Positions 1 to 11,513 of a stretch of 64,000 nt of DNA are shown here, one piece after another. The notes beneath the pieces were generated by a model. It searched no databases and was not told where the DNA came from. It saw only the letters and a list, made by a program, of their open reading frames with translations. Where the stretch lies: assembly GCA_033964015.1 (NCBI GenBank), contig CM066916.1, positions 30,149,404-30,213,403 on the forward strand, written 5' to 3'. Position 1 is the stretch's first letter, and each line of letters starts with the position of its first letter. This DNA is from Scolanthus callimorphus (lineage: Eukaryota; Cnidaria; Anthozoa; Actiniaria; Edwardsiidae). Position numbers and translations under genes: made by a program.

Positions 1-1060
1 GGGGGTTCTCACAAGGTACAAAATATTTGAAATAATGATCTAGTGTATTTGAAACTCGAGAGGATACATTTGATGTATATCAAATAAACGGCCAGAATAA
101 CATTTAATCTGTCAACATTGTTGGTATTTTTTAGGGTATTTACAGACTGCAGTCAATTTTTTAGGGTGGAAATTTTTTCCAACCAGGTATTTTTTAGGGT
201 CAAAATTCGAGTTTCCCAACATCCCTAGCATTTTAACCTTAGAGTCCCCCCTCTGGGTACAACCCTCTCCTTACATTGGTATACGTTATGTTCCAAGTCC
301 TTCAAGAAAACTATGTATCATGAATTTAAGATGTAATATATGAGTATTGTTATAACAAAGGTAGTTTTAAATGGACAATTAATTCATGGAAAGCAACATG
401 TACATATATGTAAATGCTCACAAATGAGAATGGCCCTCCCCTTATGGTGCTTTAGATCTAGGATGCCCCTCCCCTTTGAGGCCTCAACCCATCCCTCCCC
501 CCCCCCCCAAAAATGTTCTTTTTCAGTGGAATTTCAATAAATATACAAAGAAGGTATGAGTAGAAATACCAAAATTTGCAGCCACCTTTTCTCTGCTCAT
601 AACATGGTTGGTATCTGTATTTTCTGGAATGACACATTTTATTAAAAATACACTGCTCATGTAATAAAATGTACATATATTGTGATTTCAATTAAAAAAA
701 CTCATGACAAATAATTGCTTTTTTCTTTATATTGCACATGTTCTTTGTTAGAACCATTCCATTGGGAAGGGTTAGTACCCTATTTTTTTTCTGAAAGAGG
801 TTCTTTTTCTTACTTCCACAGGCCATGCCTATTATTATTTTTTGGGTTCATCAACACAGAAAAGTATGTAACCGGGAGCTCCGCTTTTAGCCAGTGGCTA
901 AATCTATATATTACGTATCGGTCAGGTTTTGGTCCCGACTACATGGGGGATATTCTTGTCATGGACCCCCCACTCCTGAGTGTGGGGGATTAGTTGGGGG
1001 ATAGAACCTATTCCCAATACTCTCTTCGCCTTGGAAATACATCCACCTCAGGAGCGCCCG
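1..1060. other. Non-coding leader region without a supportable gene
   Basis: AT-rich sequence with short degenerate direct repeats around 120-200 (a TTTTTTAGGGT-like motif occurs three times) and a C-run at 490-500. Short open frames on both strands show no domain, no splice-linked partner and low-complexity translations. I see no gene here. The phrase at about 880-910 (gagctccgcttttag...) recurs at 57361, inside an alpha-catenin intron, so part of this stretch is dispersed repeat. Confidence 0.5.
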
Positions 1061-1660
1061 AATTTTGATAAACGCATTTCATCAAGCCTCAGGCCCTGTC
1101 CACACTAACGCGTTTTCCAAAGTATTCGTTTTCGATGAAAACGATCAGCGTGTTAGTGTGGACGAAAGGCCTAAACGTATCAAAACGTATACGGATTCAA
1201 ACGAAATCGCGTTAGAAAATCGCGTGCGGACGGGGTCTCAGAGAAAGTGCAGATGAACGTTCCGTTTTTTATGTATAGTAAACAAATCCTGCGGGTTTTA
1301 TTTTTCATGCGCGCAATTGAGCGCCGAAATGACGAAATTATTATTATTCATTTGCGTGAAGCGCAGCCCAAATGACGAATTTCTGTAACGTCGAACTCTC
1401 GCTTACTCTTCTTTCGAACATAGTGACTGCCCGCCAGGCCTATCAATGCAGAGCATTTTGGTTGGAGTTAGTTTTTCCTCGCCAAGATACACTTGTTCTT
1501 GTGAACGGTGCGAAGGTAGTGTCTTCGTTGCGCGAGTTGCCAAAGACTATATTAGATGATATTTTTATTACGTATTGAGTGAAGTGAAGTAGAAAAATGC
1601 AAATGATAGAGAATTTGTTGGAATAACTACTTAGAAAATTTCTTATTCAGGTGAAAGGTC
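1058..1660 (+). repeat. Dispersed repeat, interior part of the G-run-tipped element family (copy 1)
   Basis: This stretch (catttcatcaagcctcag through tagaaaatttctt) recurs at 15505-15960 and 26937-27420, in each case inside a larger element tipped by long G or C runs. It contains a characteristic block with cgcgcaattgcgcgccgaaatgacg-like sequence and a conserved segment reading ccgccaggcctatcactgca. This first copy lacks recognisable G-run ends and is interrupted by a 144-bp insertion at 1093-1236. No open frame of coding character spans it, so it is a non-autonomous element or a fragment of one. Confidence 0.75.
1093..1236. mobile_element. 144-bp MITE inserted in the repeat, flanked by CTCAG
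   Basis: Starts gccctgtccacactaacgcg and ends in the imperfect inverse (gtgcggacggggt). It is flanked on both sides by CTCAG (1088-1092 and 1237-1241). The paralogous repeat at about 15518 reads straight through (aagcctcagagaaagtg) with a single CTCAG, which gives an empty site and defines the insertion ends and a 5-bp target duplication. A related, longer and itself interrupted element lies at 29944-30680. Confidence 0.75.
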
Positions 1661-1672
1661 TCAATATATATT

Positions 1673-2588
1673 CAGGGTCCTGAAGGGGTAAAACGGGAGC
1701 CGGGATTCGCCTTTTTTTAGGCCGGGAAAACGGGATTTGGGTTACCGGGAACGGGATTTGTCTACCGGGAATGGGAATCAAGATGCTTCAGCGGGAACGA
1801 GATTTTTCAAATCTCTCCTTGTATATCATGTGTATCCTAATAAAAAGTCGTCAATTTATACCATTTTTCGCATTTTAAGATTGTTATCCTAACAGCAGGC
1901 TACCTGAAAATAGAATTTCACTTCTCGCCCCTTCTAAATTAAGGCCCTCGTTTTGCTTTTTTTTGGTCCCTCGGAATGCTCGTTCCGTTTAAATGGAATG
2001 CCCGTTACAAGAACATTTGTATCTCAGCGAGGAAAAAACAAACTCCCCGCGAAAAGCCCTCCAGTGATAGGCCTGGCAGGCAATTACTGTGTTCGAAAGA
2101 AGCCCGTAAGCGTGAGATCGACGTTACAAACGTTGTGCCGCAAATATGACGATTTCGTCATTTGCGTCGTGCACGAAGAATACAAACTACAGGCTATATT
2201 TGCTATACACAAAAAATGCAATGTTCATCTACTTTTTTTCACGCGCAACAGAAGAGAAATTCCTGCAAAATATATCCCATATTCAAATAGGGGGGTCACG
2301 AATAGCCTTTATAGTGATGATAGGCCTGGCGGACAATCACTATGTTGGAAAGAAATCGACATTACAAGCATAGCAATTCGTCATTTGCGGCGTGTGAACA
2401 ATAAAACCTACAGGACCAAGAGATAGTACCGATAAAAGCAATAATCTCAATTTTAACATCACAGTTTTCGTGCGCCGGGATCATTTACCGACTGGTCCTA
2501 CCGGGAACGGGATTTTACCTACTGGGAACGGGATTTTGCGAAAAAAGCGGCCGGGAAACGGGATTGGGACCCCCCCTTCAGGACCCTG
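1673..2588. mobile_element. 916-bp DNA transposon/MITE with CAGGGTCCTGAAGGGG ends and 6-bp target duplication
   Basis: The left end CAGGGTCCTGAAGGGG and right end CCCCTTCAGGACCCTG are inverted. Both ends are followed inward by the same subterminal series of CGGGAACGGGATTT-type repeats in opposite orientations. The element is bounded by TATATT on each side (1667-1672 and 2589-2594), a candidate 6-bp target-site duplication. The interior encodes no recognisable transposase; open frames such as that at 1953-2426 read through repeated DNA. A truncated second copy of the right half is at about 11860-12288. Confidence 0.8.
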
Positions 2589-2594
2589 TATATT

Positions 2595-3445
2595 GGCATG
2601 GTAGCATCGAATCACTTCAATCCTTGCCCCGCAGGGTGGGGGAATTTCCAACACATTTCGCCTCAGGGGTGGGGACAAAAGTCTAGTATGGCGCAGCTGA
2701 ACATCCATGTCCCCACCCTTCCCCGAGGTTGGGGGGGTGGTGGTTACAATTGACTGGTGCATAACGAAGTTACCAAAAAGCAGCGCTCGTGTTAGAGCCA
2801 TGCCTTAAACTCACTGACCATGGGGAGAAAGGGCATCATGCTCAACTATACAACTGCCCAAAGTTTGGTATTAACCGGGGAAATAGTGATCGAGAAACAG
2901 CCATTCAAAAAGTCCAAAATTTTACAAGATTTGTGCCGTGAAATCCGGACGCGGCGTCCGGAAAACCATACAAAGCTTATAAAATTCCGGCATCTTGGAA
3001 TGGCTGTATCTCGATTGGAATTTATCACAATCGACGCCAAACTTTAGGATTTTGTGTAGTTTAATATGCTCTTCCTCTTTATGTGGAGCTCGTTTCGATA
3101 ATGGCAATATTAAGGGATTCGCCCCAGGCACTCTCGGCTTGAAATCCGGCAATGTCTAGATTGATTTCAGTGAAAAAATTTGAGCTAGAAAAAAGTGTTT
3201 GCGAATGCTCGTTCTGGGCCTTATCATTCTATTATAACATAGAGTAGAGGTATTAAGAACCCCCCCCCCCCCCCCCACCCCCAAATGCGATAAAATCGCT
3301 CCGGGAGCACTTTATTTGAAAACTACAACATTCGAGGAGATGTGACATGATTTTATTTACGTATAATTTTTACAGCGACAACTTTGCATGTTTCTTTCAC
3401 AGTACCACATGACTAGAGCTTGGATCGCCTGTCGTGAATCGCGAT
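2595..3445. other. Gene-free spacer with a 20-bp C-run
   Basis: No domain-bearing open frame, RNA gene or clear inverted repeat was found. A run of about 20 C with flanking short C-runs sits near 3261-3285. Similar G/C runs elsewhere in the window mark transposon ends, but the matching partner end is not obvious here. Confidence 0.4.
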
Positions 3446-3848
3446 ACTGGATACTCAATGTTATTCATGACCTAATCAGCCAACCAGAGCTCTAGTCATT
3501 TTGTACCACTTGAGTACCTTGAAACTCCAGTAAGATACTGCTAGTGGGACTTGAAAAAAATTTCAATGTCCAAGGACCTTGAAATTATGAATTGTAGTTC
3601 AAAGGTCCTTGGATCTAGAAAAAAATATTTATAGATCCAAGTACCTTCAAACTATAATATTCATAAGCTCGAGATCCTCCCCCTCGAATGACGTTTCTCT
3701 ACTAGTCAGTCTTTGCGCCGTGCAAAGGCAGACTCATAGGAACCGCTCCGTGAGAAGACACAGGTATCCTCTCCTCGGAGAAGTCGATGCAAATGTAAAC
3801 ACCACAGGTAGCCCGCGCGGATGAATAAAACGACAACGCTCTCCGTTG

Positions 3849-4003
3849 ATATCTGCCCTGAGTGTATCTGTGTGCCTGTCTGTCCTGTCTATGTTATGTT
3901 ATCTGCCTGACTGTATCTGTGTGCCTATCTGTCCTGTCTATGTTATGTTGTTATCTGCCTGACTGTATCTGTGTGCCTATCTGTCCCGTCTATGTTATAT
4001 TGT
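3849..4003 (+). repeat. Three tandem copies of a ~51-bp unit rich in CTGT
   Basis: The unit reads tatctgcctgactgtatctg... and ends in ctatgttatgt(tgt). Three near-identical units lie head to tail. The paralogous block at about 25945-25995 has only one unit, so the array expanded in this copy or contracted in the other. Confidence 0.75.
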
Positions 4004-5516
4004 TATTCTATTTCTCTCACCTGTAGCTATGACCTCCAGACGACAGTTAAAACAGCTGTGTCAAGAAAGAAATGATTAGCGTTAGGTACGAATATCGCGT
4101 CAAGATAAATTAATGTCGTTTTTGTAGTCAATGCCAATCCGTGCGTGATACGGGCTACCTGTGTAGGTATTTCCTGGCACATGAACAGCGTTCTCTCCGA
4201 AATCTGCATTTTGACTAGCCTGAATTTCAGCCGTCTTTTCTTCCCACACTCAGAATTGAGGAACTTTAATTTTTGACAAGAAGAAATAATATAGGAAAAC
4301 GTCTGGAATTCCAAATATGGTACAACGACAATTATCTTGACATGTCGTGACTATGGCGCGGATAAACCCCTGTTTCGTTGCTATGGAAACTCCTATATCC
4401 ACGGATCAAGTTCGCCGGTTGTTCTACGCATTGAAATAAAAACTTTAGTTAGCCTCCTTCCAACGAATTTCGCCATCCTCGCACGCAGGGTTGCCTGTAA
4501 CTATATTATTTTTGGGGCGATCCCTGATCCCATTATAAATAAGTGATCCCATGTACATGATATGACTCCTTAATATCTGAGAGGATGATCCCGATGAATA
4601 AGTGGAGCTTGATTATTCATTATTCTTTGACATTTTTCTTCAATCATTCATTATTTCTTTCATTATTTAGGCGTTATTAATTTATTTATTATTAAGTGTT
4701 GCATTTTTTAAAAATTTAACACAACCATTGTTCAATATTCATTTGTAGGAACTTCTTATTCATTATTCCAGGACTTTTCGACGTAATTATTCATTTGTTC
4801 TTAAGACCCGTCATCTGGTTATTCATTATTGATAGATATGCGAAAATAAAATTTATGAAATTGCAAATTTTTTGCACTAGAATCGGCTAATTGATGCAAA
4901 AGGAAGAGTGTCAGAAAATTCGTAAAACTGCCAAGTTTAGGGCCAGCTGTTTTAGCAGTTAGGTCGTTTATCTTAAATTGTAGAGGTTTCCACAAAGTAT
5001 GTTTTTTTCTGTCTTTCATGTAGTACAGCGAAGTCACTTTTTGTTGGCAAATAGTAAAACTGTGATCCTAAATGCGATCCTGACTGTGATCCTGACTGCG
5101 ATCCGAACCGCGATCCTAATGCATGAATAGAAGACTGTCTCACGGCGTATGTGTGTGTTTGGGGGGGGGGGGATTCTAATTCTAGAAATGTTGTATGAAT
5201 TTGCCGTTTTTTTTTTATTGAGAAATCGCTAAAATTCGCTAGAAAAAGCAAGTACAATATAAGTGCTTTATTTTATATTGTGTACAAATGTGGACCGTTT
5301 TGTCGCGTTAGGGGGTGCGCCGGAACCTCCCTGGCTACGGGCCTGAATACACAATAATAATAATTATTATTCATAAGAGCGCGCGGTAGAGAAGATATAA
5401 ACTATGTTTATATTCCAGTTTGCGGAATATGGATTATCGCGAATAAAACTTCGCCTGGTTTTATCTATCGCTCTCTCAAACGTGGCTGTTTTGATAATAT
5501 AAATACGCGCTTTCTA

Positions 5517-5775
5517 TACAGCCGATTGCGTTTGAGCGTTTTACCCTAACAGTTCGCACGTTACGTTTGAACGTTTGAAAGTTGCGTTGTGAGACAAAAA
5601 GTCGGATGTTTCCAAGAGCAACCGCCATGTGTATTTTTCACTGACCAATCAGAGAGGACAGAACTCTTTGGTTCGCCATAGAAACGTCTCGTTTCATCCT
5701 AGAAACGCAAATTTCAAACGTTCAAACATAACGTGCGAACTGTTAGGGTAAAACGCTCAAACGCAATCGGCTGTA
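5517..5775. mobile_element. 259-bp palindromic MITE (TACAGCCGATTGCG ends), copy 1
   Basis: The two ends are inverted copies of TACAGCCGATTGCGTTTGAG, and inverted similarity continues for about 65-70 bp (taccctaacagttcgcacgt and its complement). The centre contains accaatcagagagg. The equivalent place in the large-repeat paralogue (about 28072) reads ctttctagtactg without the element, which is an empty site. A near-identical copy sits in alpha-catenin intron 2 at 43914-44172. A TA target, as in Tc1/mariner-type elements, is likely, although the exact boundary is ambiguous by two bases. Confidence 0.85.
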
Positions 5776-7239
5776 GTACTGTGGTCAGATTTAAAAGTTG
5801 CGCCGTGATAATTGCGGGAGGTTGCGCCCAACCGGCCCAAATGCATTTTCTCCCTGAATGCAATAACGAATTCCTCTAGAGAAAGTCCCTAAAATATCAC
5901 CTGCCGCTATCGCACACTGACTAGAACACTTAGTAGCTAAGCATCACATAACGGTTTTGCAAAAGTTACCGGGTTGCTTACAGGGTACGCTTTGATAAAC
6001 ACAATGAATAGTAGAATAGTGTTGCAGAGCTCGCTGTAATTATGAAAATGCATAAATGTCCACAATGTTTAACATGGTTGATGCAGTATTGTGGATAAAA
6101 TATAAGACAGAAACTGAGAAACGGATATGAGATTCGCTGTTGAGTGATAATCTCTTAAAATGTATGCACCTGCCGGCCGGTAATTGTTTCACCTCACCTG
6201 TTGTTACAATTATGATGTTGTTTTTTTAGGAAAAAATTTGCCTGATACCAAAGCTAACAAAGTATTTTGTAATCAAATCATGTGTTTTTTTCTTAACTTG
6301 ATATGTCATTGTCTACGCGATCTCTTGCAGAAAAGAGAGGCTTCTTCTTTACATATGTTTAAACTTCTATCGACTACTTAAACTTCTATCGACTACTTTA
6401 TTCCGCCTGTAATCGATTCCGCACTTGAAAATTAAGTTTCTCTGATCTCGCGCCTGCTCCAACACTCTGCTAAAAATTCCTTCGCTCTACGGTTCATCCT
6501 AAAAGTTCTATTAACAAGTTTTATTACTTGGCGTTTTATAAAATCCAATTATATATTATATTGTAAACTTCGCAATGGAGGATACCGCCGGTTTTTTTGC
6601 TTCATGGTTTATTGACTTTCATCAGAAACATAACTTATAAGTGAATAACTTGTATGTTCATTCTGCTTTTGAGGCTAAAGACCGCCATTCTTTTCTCACT
6701 TCTGGTTTCCTTTTTCAATGGACCGCATTTTTGCGCATTTAAGTTTTGTAACTATGTTTTTTTCCTTTTATACTCTACATGATCTGATGATATTAATAAA
6801 CAGCCTCTCCTTTCGGATTAGCCTGAGTTAAGAAGCTTTTTTACGCAGGTTTTACACCTTGCTCTGTACAATACATTGCTTGACTTACCTGAGTTAGGAT
6901 TACCCACAAACTTACTATCAACGTCATGTCTGAAAGCTGAGTAGAAGAAAAGTCCGTGGAACACAGTTTCGAAGGTGAAAAAGGTGAAGGTGCGACCAAT
7001 TAACCAAATCCCACGACTGCAATGTTTAATATTTTATAACTTCTTGGCAGTGCGTCAGTTTCTGGAACAATATATAACAGTTCCCTGCGTTGTCTTTTAT
7101 TTTCCTGAAGTTTCTAGAGTGATAATAATTAGTTCCAGACGAGCCAGATTTCGAGGTAGTCCTTTATGGTACGGGTAGTCCTTGCACATTATTTTTTGTC
7201 ATAATTTTTAAAATAAATTCTAGCACATCCCTTTTTTCA

Positions 7240-8630
7240 ACCTCGACAAGCGAAGGGAAAGGCCCTGGGATCGAGGTTGCTAGGGGACTATTATCAATAG
7301 ACCTCTAGTAGCGAAAGCGCCAATTTTGAACATGAAAAGAATGGCGGCCGCTTCTCATTTTGTCGAGGTTTCTGGTGATTTTTTAACACAATTTTTCACT
7401 TTTTTTGTCCAACTAGTTGTGTGATACTAAAACAATTAGACCTCTCGCCCTCAAGGGCCACGGGTCAATAGCCCATTCGGCCTGTGTCCTCATGGGCTAT
7501 TGGCCCGTAGCCCTTTCGGGCTCGAGGTCTAATAGTTAAATATTTACCTATAGGTGAATATAACATTGAAAGCATTGGGGATCGCGCGCGCACTTTTACG
7601 AGAATTCATCACCTTTATAGTGCGAGTTTGACCAAAATTGTATCCTTCCTATAAATCTACTATGTTGTACTATAAGGCATTGAAAACATCTTCCCCAAAT
7701 TTTGGTTGATAACATTAAGTCTTTAGTCCTTTTTTCTGCCGCCGAAAACACCAAAATACGGCCACACGGCCGCCATCTTGGAGTCGCCATTAAAATCGGC
7801 TGTTCCTACTACCTGGTTACCAAGTCAGAGGCCAGGCTACATTTTGTGACGTATTTTTATCCCCCATCCATTGCCGGGACAACACAAATCTCAAAATCTA
7901 ACGGTAAATATATTACACACAAACGTGACCGTCGCATCTTTTTTTCCTGTAGCAAAGCTCAGTCATTCCACCTGCAGATCTATTGTTATGAACTTTTGTT
8001 ACCATTCCGTAAGATGAATTTCGCAAAACAAACATTAAAACATGAACAAATCAGACAACAAAAGTCTGGATTTTGATGTAAATGTTCAGCTGTTGACAAA
8101 AATTGTTCACGCGCGCGCTGCTGACGAAGATCACGCCATTTTCAACAGAGCGCGCGCTCAGCTCTGTTTTGCAAAAACAATGTTGCTGAAAACTGAATAA
8201 AATGTTTAAGCACTATTCTGTTTGCCCTTCCCTTTGATTTTCAACGGAGCTGTCTGACATTGTTGAAGAACAAATTGTGCTGAACTGATTTAAGCACTCA
8301 TATTGTTCAGTGTGCTCCGAAATGAGCCGTACCAATAACGAATAAGAGGCCTGGATGCTCAGGGGGGGTAAAAGTGCGTCACGATTCAAAACGAGGCTGC
8401 TATAACCGCTGTCATTTTTAATTACAGGCTCGTATTTTGGAACATAAAATTTTAATGGCGGACAAAAAAAAACATACTTTTCACAGACATTTTTCCTTGT
8501 ATTCCGGGCGGAATGTTTCACTAAAATCCACTCAGCAAGAATGTATTGTGGATAATTTAAGTACTAGGCCAGAAAAAATGGTAAAAAAAGAAGTGAAATT
8601 TTGGTCATACTAGACCTTTATATATCTCAA
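7240..8630. other. Gene-free stretch with a hairpin and scattered repeats
   Basis: Contains the hairpin listed separately. Otherwise there are unremarkable AT-rich sequence and GCGC-rich patches near 8110-8160. The open frames at 7702-8076 (+) and 8213-8521 (-) have no recognisable domain, signal sequence or splice partner, and I do not annotate them as genes. Confidence 0.45.
7435..7533. repeat. ~100-nt near-perfect hairpin (foldback element)
   Basis: The arm attagacctctcgccctcaa pairs with the right arm ending ...gggctcgaggtctaat. The inner part gggtcaatagcccat pairs with atgggctattggccc, leaving a short loop near 7480-7490. Long arms with a small loop fit a foldback MITE. No internal coding capacity. 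Confidence 0.75.
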
Positions 8631-8639
8631 GTGTTTAGA

Positions 8640-9075
8640 TGACCCGAAATGCAATGCGGTGCGGCTTTTCTCCATGGACTTCTCAAAGGCTTTCGATAGT
8701 GTCAAACACAAACTAACTTAGCGCGGAACTCAAGAACTGGCCTATGAATAAGTACATAATAAACTGGTTTATGGACTTTTTACAGGATCGATGTCAGAAC
8801 AATTTAATCATATAGTAGAAACAGAGTGGAAACATGTGAATAGGGGTACAACACAGGGAAGCGTGAGCGGCCCTTATCTGTTTGCGTTAGTTTTGGATGA
8901 TTTGATAATGGAACAGTTCGAACGATGAATGCTCGCTGTGCAAATATGCGGATGATGCAACTGTCCAAGTTCCTATCCTATCAGAAGATGCTGTTAGCTG
9001 TTTTCTCGCTTGGTCTGATGACAATCAATTGAAATGCAACCCCTCTAAGTGTAAGGAACTATATTTTTTCTCGGA
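8640..9075 (+). mobile_element. Decayed non-LTR (LINE) reverse transcriptase fragment
   Basis: Translated pieces in shifting frames match the core of LINE reverse transcriptases: a [13 protein letters not shown] segment near 8670-8712 (palm region), an RGTTQGS-like segment near 8843-8862, and a CKYADDATVQVP segment near 8938-8975 containing the catalytic YADD box. A C-terminal DNQLKCNPSKCKELYF-like piece follows near 9020-9068. Frameshifts and stops between segments show that it is dead. The order fits plus-strand coding. Confidence 0.8.
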
Positions 9076-9965
9076 TCAGCTGGCTGGGGTCTTTGCGGGT
9101 GCCTGTTCGGTTTATATGCGCAGTGGTTACACTTAACTAGGACAAGGGCGGATCTAGGGGGAGGGGGGGGGGGGCGAGACCCCCCTTTCTCTGGAGATTT
9201 TCCCATACATTTACTGTATTTGCTGGAGGAAATTTGAAAATTTTCGTCCCATGTTTTCACTGTTCGGCCCCCCCTTTCAGAAATTCCTGGATCCGCCCCT
9301 GAAAGATATTTTTGTTTTGTTTTGTATATCTGTAAATAGTTACAGTTTGGTATAGTTATAGTTATAGTTTTATAGATTTATGGAGATTCTAGTTGATTAT
9401 CCGTGATTATCAGTGTTTCTTGTTCACTTGAAACATAATGATTATTTAAATTAAAGTCATATAGATTGGGATAAAAAAGAGCATTAATAATATAAGCGCA
9501 TATTGCAAATTTCATGAGATAATTCCTATAGCATTCATCATGAATTTCACTCAACTGCCAATTTGTCAGGGGAAATCTGAACACTTCCCATTCTTCTACC
9601 ATGGGAAATTCAGCTTTTCCCACGGATGGGTTTCTGAGTAATGCAAATAAAATCAGTTTTTCTACAAAGCGACAATTGGCACTTGAATGAGATTCAACTC
9701 TTATTTCTTCACACTTACAGCTGTTTCAGGCAACCCGCGAGCCAGGTGGGAAATCTGAATTGAATCCAAAAGTTGATTTTCTGTGTCTTTACTGAAATCT
9801 GAAAATTGGTTGAGTCATTGGAATCCATGCCAAGGCAGAATTCAAAAGATTCAACCGTATTCCGGATTTGACGGACGTGGTTTGTTACAAAAAAATCGAA
9901 TTTTAGATTTCCCGTTTCTTTCATTTTAAGAAAAATCCAGATTTTCTCAAACAAAAGCTACTCGA

Positions 9966-10124
9966 TCTACGTAGTCAACCAAATCGTGTGAGCCAATCAG
10001 ATCATTGCTGTTTCGCCCGGTGCAGTCGCTTGGTTTCCCTTGCCAGACATATCGCGACAGAAACCAATTCACTGCCAAACTGGGCAATGATCTGATTGGC
10101 TTTCGGTTTTGATAATCTACGCAG
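9966..10124. mobile_element. Short palindromic MITE containing AGCCAATCAGAT, copy 1
   Basis: The left arm (ctacgtagtcaacc, then agccaatcagatcattgc) is inverted at the right end (gcaatgatctgattggct, then gataatctacgcag). The middle carries gtgcagtcgcttgg and cgcgacagaaa motifs. The same signature (agccaatcag, tagtgcagtc, tcgcgacagaa and inverse) defines copies at 55335-55515 and 59056-59361, both in alpha-catenin introns. Confidence 0.65.
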
Positions 10125-10185
10125 AGGACCCAGCTGCCATTCGATGTTTTGAACGCGCTGGATCGCGTATTACCTGAAAAAGCTG

Positions 10186-10437
10186 TAAAGTCGGCTTTTC
10201 ACTTGTGAAATAAGCGGAAAAAGAGACGGAGACGTAAGAGATTACGTTTGTGTGAAAATCGTCGTGACAGTTAGCGACGTAAGCGTAAGCGGAGACGTAA
10301 GATAAAGGAAACCTTTCGTTTTCCTTCCTTCACGCTTACGTCTCCTTCACCGTCTCCGTTCTTTGATTTTCACACGAACGCAAGCGTCTTGCGTCTCCTC
10401 CTTCTCCGCTTATTCCACTACTGAAAAGCCGGCCTTA
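10186..10437. mobile_element. ~250-bp foldback MITE rich in AGACGGAGACGTAAG
   Basis: The left arm taaagtcggcttttcacttg mirrors the right arm ctactgaaaagccggcctta. Inside, aagcggaaaaagagacggag is mirrored by ctccttctccgcttatt, and the centre folds at cgttttccttcc. Non-coding, one copy in this window. Confidence 0.75.
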
Positions 10438-10939
10438 AGACTTCAACAACTCGCAGTCACTTGAGAGACGCGAGTCATTCGAACAATGATTTTGTGAAGG
10501 TAACAAGTTTCAACTACTACAAAAACTACTTTCATACAACCCTTTGTTCAACAATATCGCATGTATTTCAAGACGAGAGTATTTTCGTGATAACCAGATT
10601 TTGTACTAAAATTTCGTTACCTTTTCTATGGAGATTTTTTTATTTTACAGTGCCTGTTTCAGGTGCATTGTTTTCGTGCAGATGTATATATTTATTGGGG
10701 CGTTTTAGCCTTCAGAGTGTCAATGCAGCTATTTTGTATTGTATTTTTCTGCTTACGATTAAAGCTTATTTTCATAAAGAAAGACCTTGTTGCTGTGTGT
10801 AGATTTGTTCCTTTGAGATTCTAGACAGGTTTTCTAGCCCAGACTCTCGCCTTTATTAATCTCCGCCAAAAAGAGCCCTGGCTAAAAAAGAGTGTCTGAC
10901 TTTGTGCGGTCCCCATCTTTGCATTTGTTATTGGTCGAC

Positions 10940-11170
10940 TCACCCACCCGAGGACCCCGGAAAATTCCAAATGGGAGGGGTCTATACGCACCCTGGAAAT
11001 TCCAAGGGGGAGGGGTATATTTAAGACTTGGAAATTCCAGAGAGAAGGGAGGTCGAGGACATGAAAAATTCCTAGGGGCGGGAGTCTTTCCAAGGCCTGG
11101 AAATTCCAATAGGGAGGGGTCCATGTGAACCCTGGAAATTCTAGGGGTTGGGGGTCTTCAAATGGCAGGG
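10940..11170. repeat. Degenerate minisatellite, ~43-bp unit with CCTGGAAATTCCA
   Basis: About five diverged units each contain (cc)tggaaattccaa followed by ggg(a)ggggt. The repetitive Pro/Phe-rich translations on both strands (for example the minus-strand frame at 10821-11201) are by-products of the repeat and not a protein. It lies just 3' of the PAN exon of the minus-strand gene. Confidence 0.7.
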
Positions 11171-11250
11171 TTAAAATGGTTGATGGACAATGCTCTGACA
11201 CAGATGGCCTCTTTCGATCATAACAGACCGTGCACGATATAGGATGATAC

Positions 11251-11513
11251 TTTGAGGAGCGTATAATATGACGAGCTGTGACTCTCCCGCATGTCCTGGC
11301 TATATTGTAGGGCCGTAGCGTTGTTCAGTTGGCATGTCCCCCCGTCTTGGTTTATAAAGTTGACCGATTCACATTTCTCTCCCGCCAACAGGCAATAATC
11401 CATACACATGGCCGGGGTGGGCACGCGGGATTCTGTGTAGATCACGTGGTTAGAGAAATACTGGCGCGGCGTTTCTTCAAATATAAAGTCTGGCTGGGGA
11501 GGTTCTTCAGGGT
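11251..11513 (-). CDS. PAN/Apple domain exon of a secreted multidomain protein
   Basis: On the minus strand an acceptor (tcttacag) at 11514 opens a frame reading DPEEPPQPDFIFEETPRQYF and continuing to a YYTLLK end at a gtatca donor. It contains the PAN/Apple cysteine pattern: CMDYCLLAGEKCESVNF, then GTCQLNN. PAN/Apple modules mediate protein or carbohydrate binding in extracellular proteins. Its neighbour upstream (higher coordinate, same strand) is the D8C exon, and two LamG exon pairs lie further upstream, so this is probably the C-terminal module seen here. No further 3' exon could be identified; a minisatellite follows. The family assignment is firm, but linkage to the other exons is inferred from strand and order. 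Confidence 0.75.

Larger units (their letters stand above)
3450..7232. repeat. Large repeated block, copy A
   Basis: Homologous in the same orientation and order to 24010-29907. Shared landmarks include ctagtcagtctttg near 3703/24223, gaatgattagcg-like sequence near 4070/26060, cactagaatcggcta near 4876/27658, ccggccggtaattg near 6172/28847 and ggaggataccgccgg near 6576/29234. Both copies end in the same AT-rich stretch (ataaattctagcacat) at about 7225 and 29900. Copy A is shorter because copy B carries extra insertions, while copy A carries the 259-bp insertion at 5517. No coding sequence was recognised. Either a big, decayed transposable element or a segmental duplication fits. Confidence 0.75.

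Noticed and set aside
1953..2426. 157-aa ORF as a transposase of the 916-bp element
   Set aside because: No catalytic triad or zinc-finger pattern is visible, and the sequence overlaps dispersed non-coding repeat also found at 11860-12000.
10461..10802. 113-aa open frame with hydrophobic segments
   Set aside because: No domain, no splice partner, no promoter context, and it borders a foldback element; likely chance.
10821..11201. Pro/Phe-rich minus-strand ORF as a repeat protein
   Set aside because: Produced by a degenerate 43-bp minisatellite that is open on both strands.
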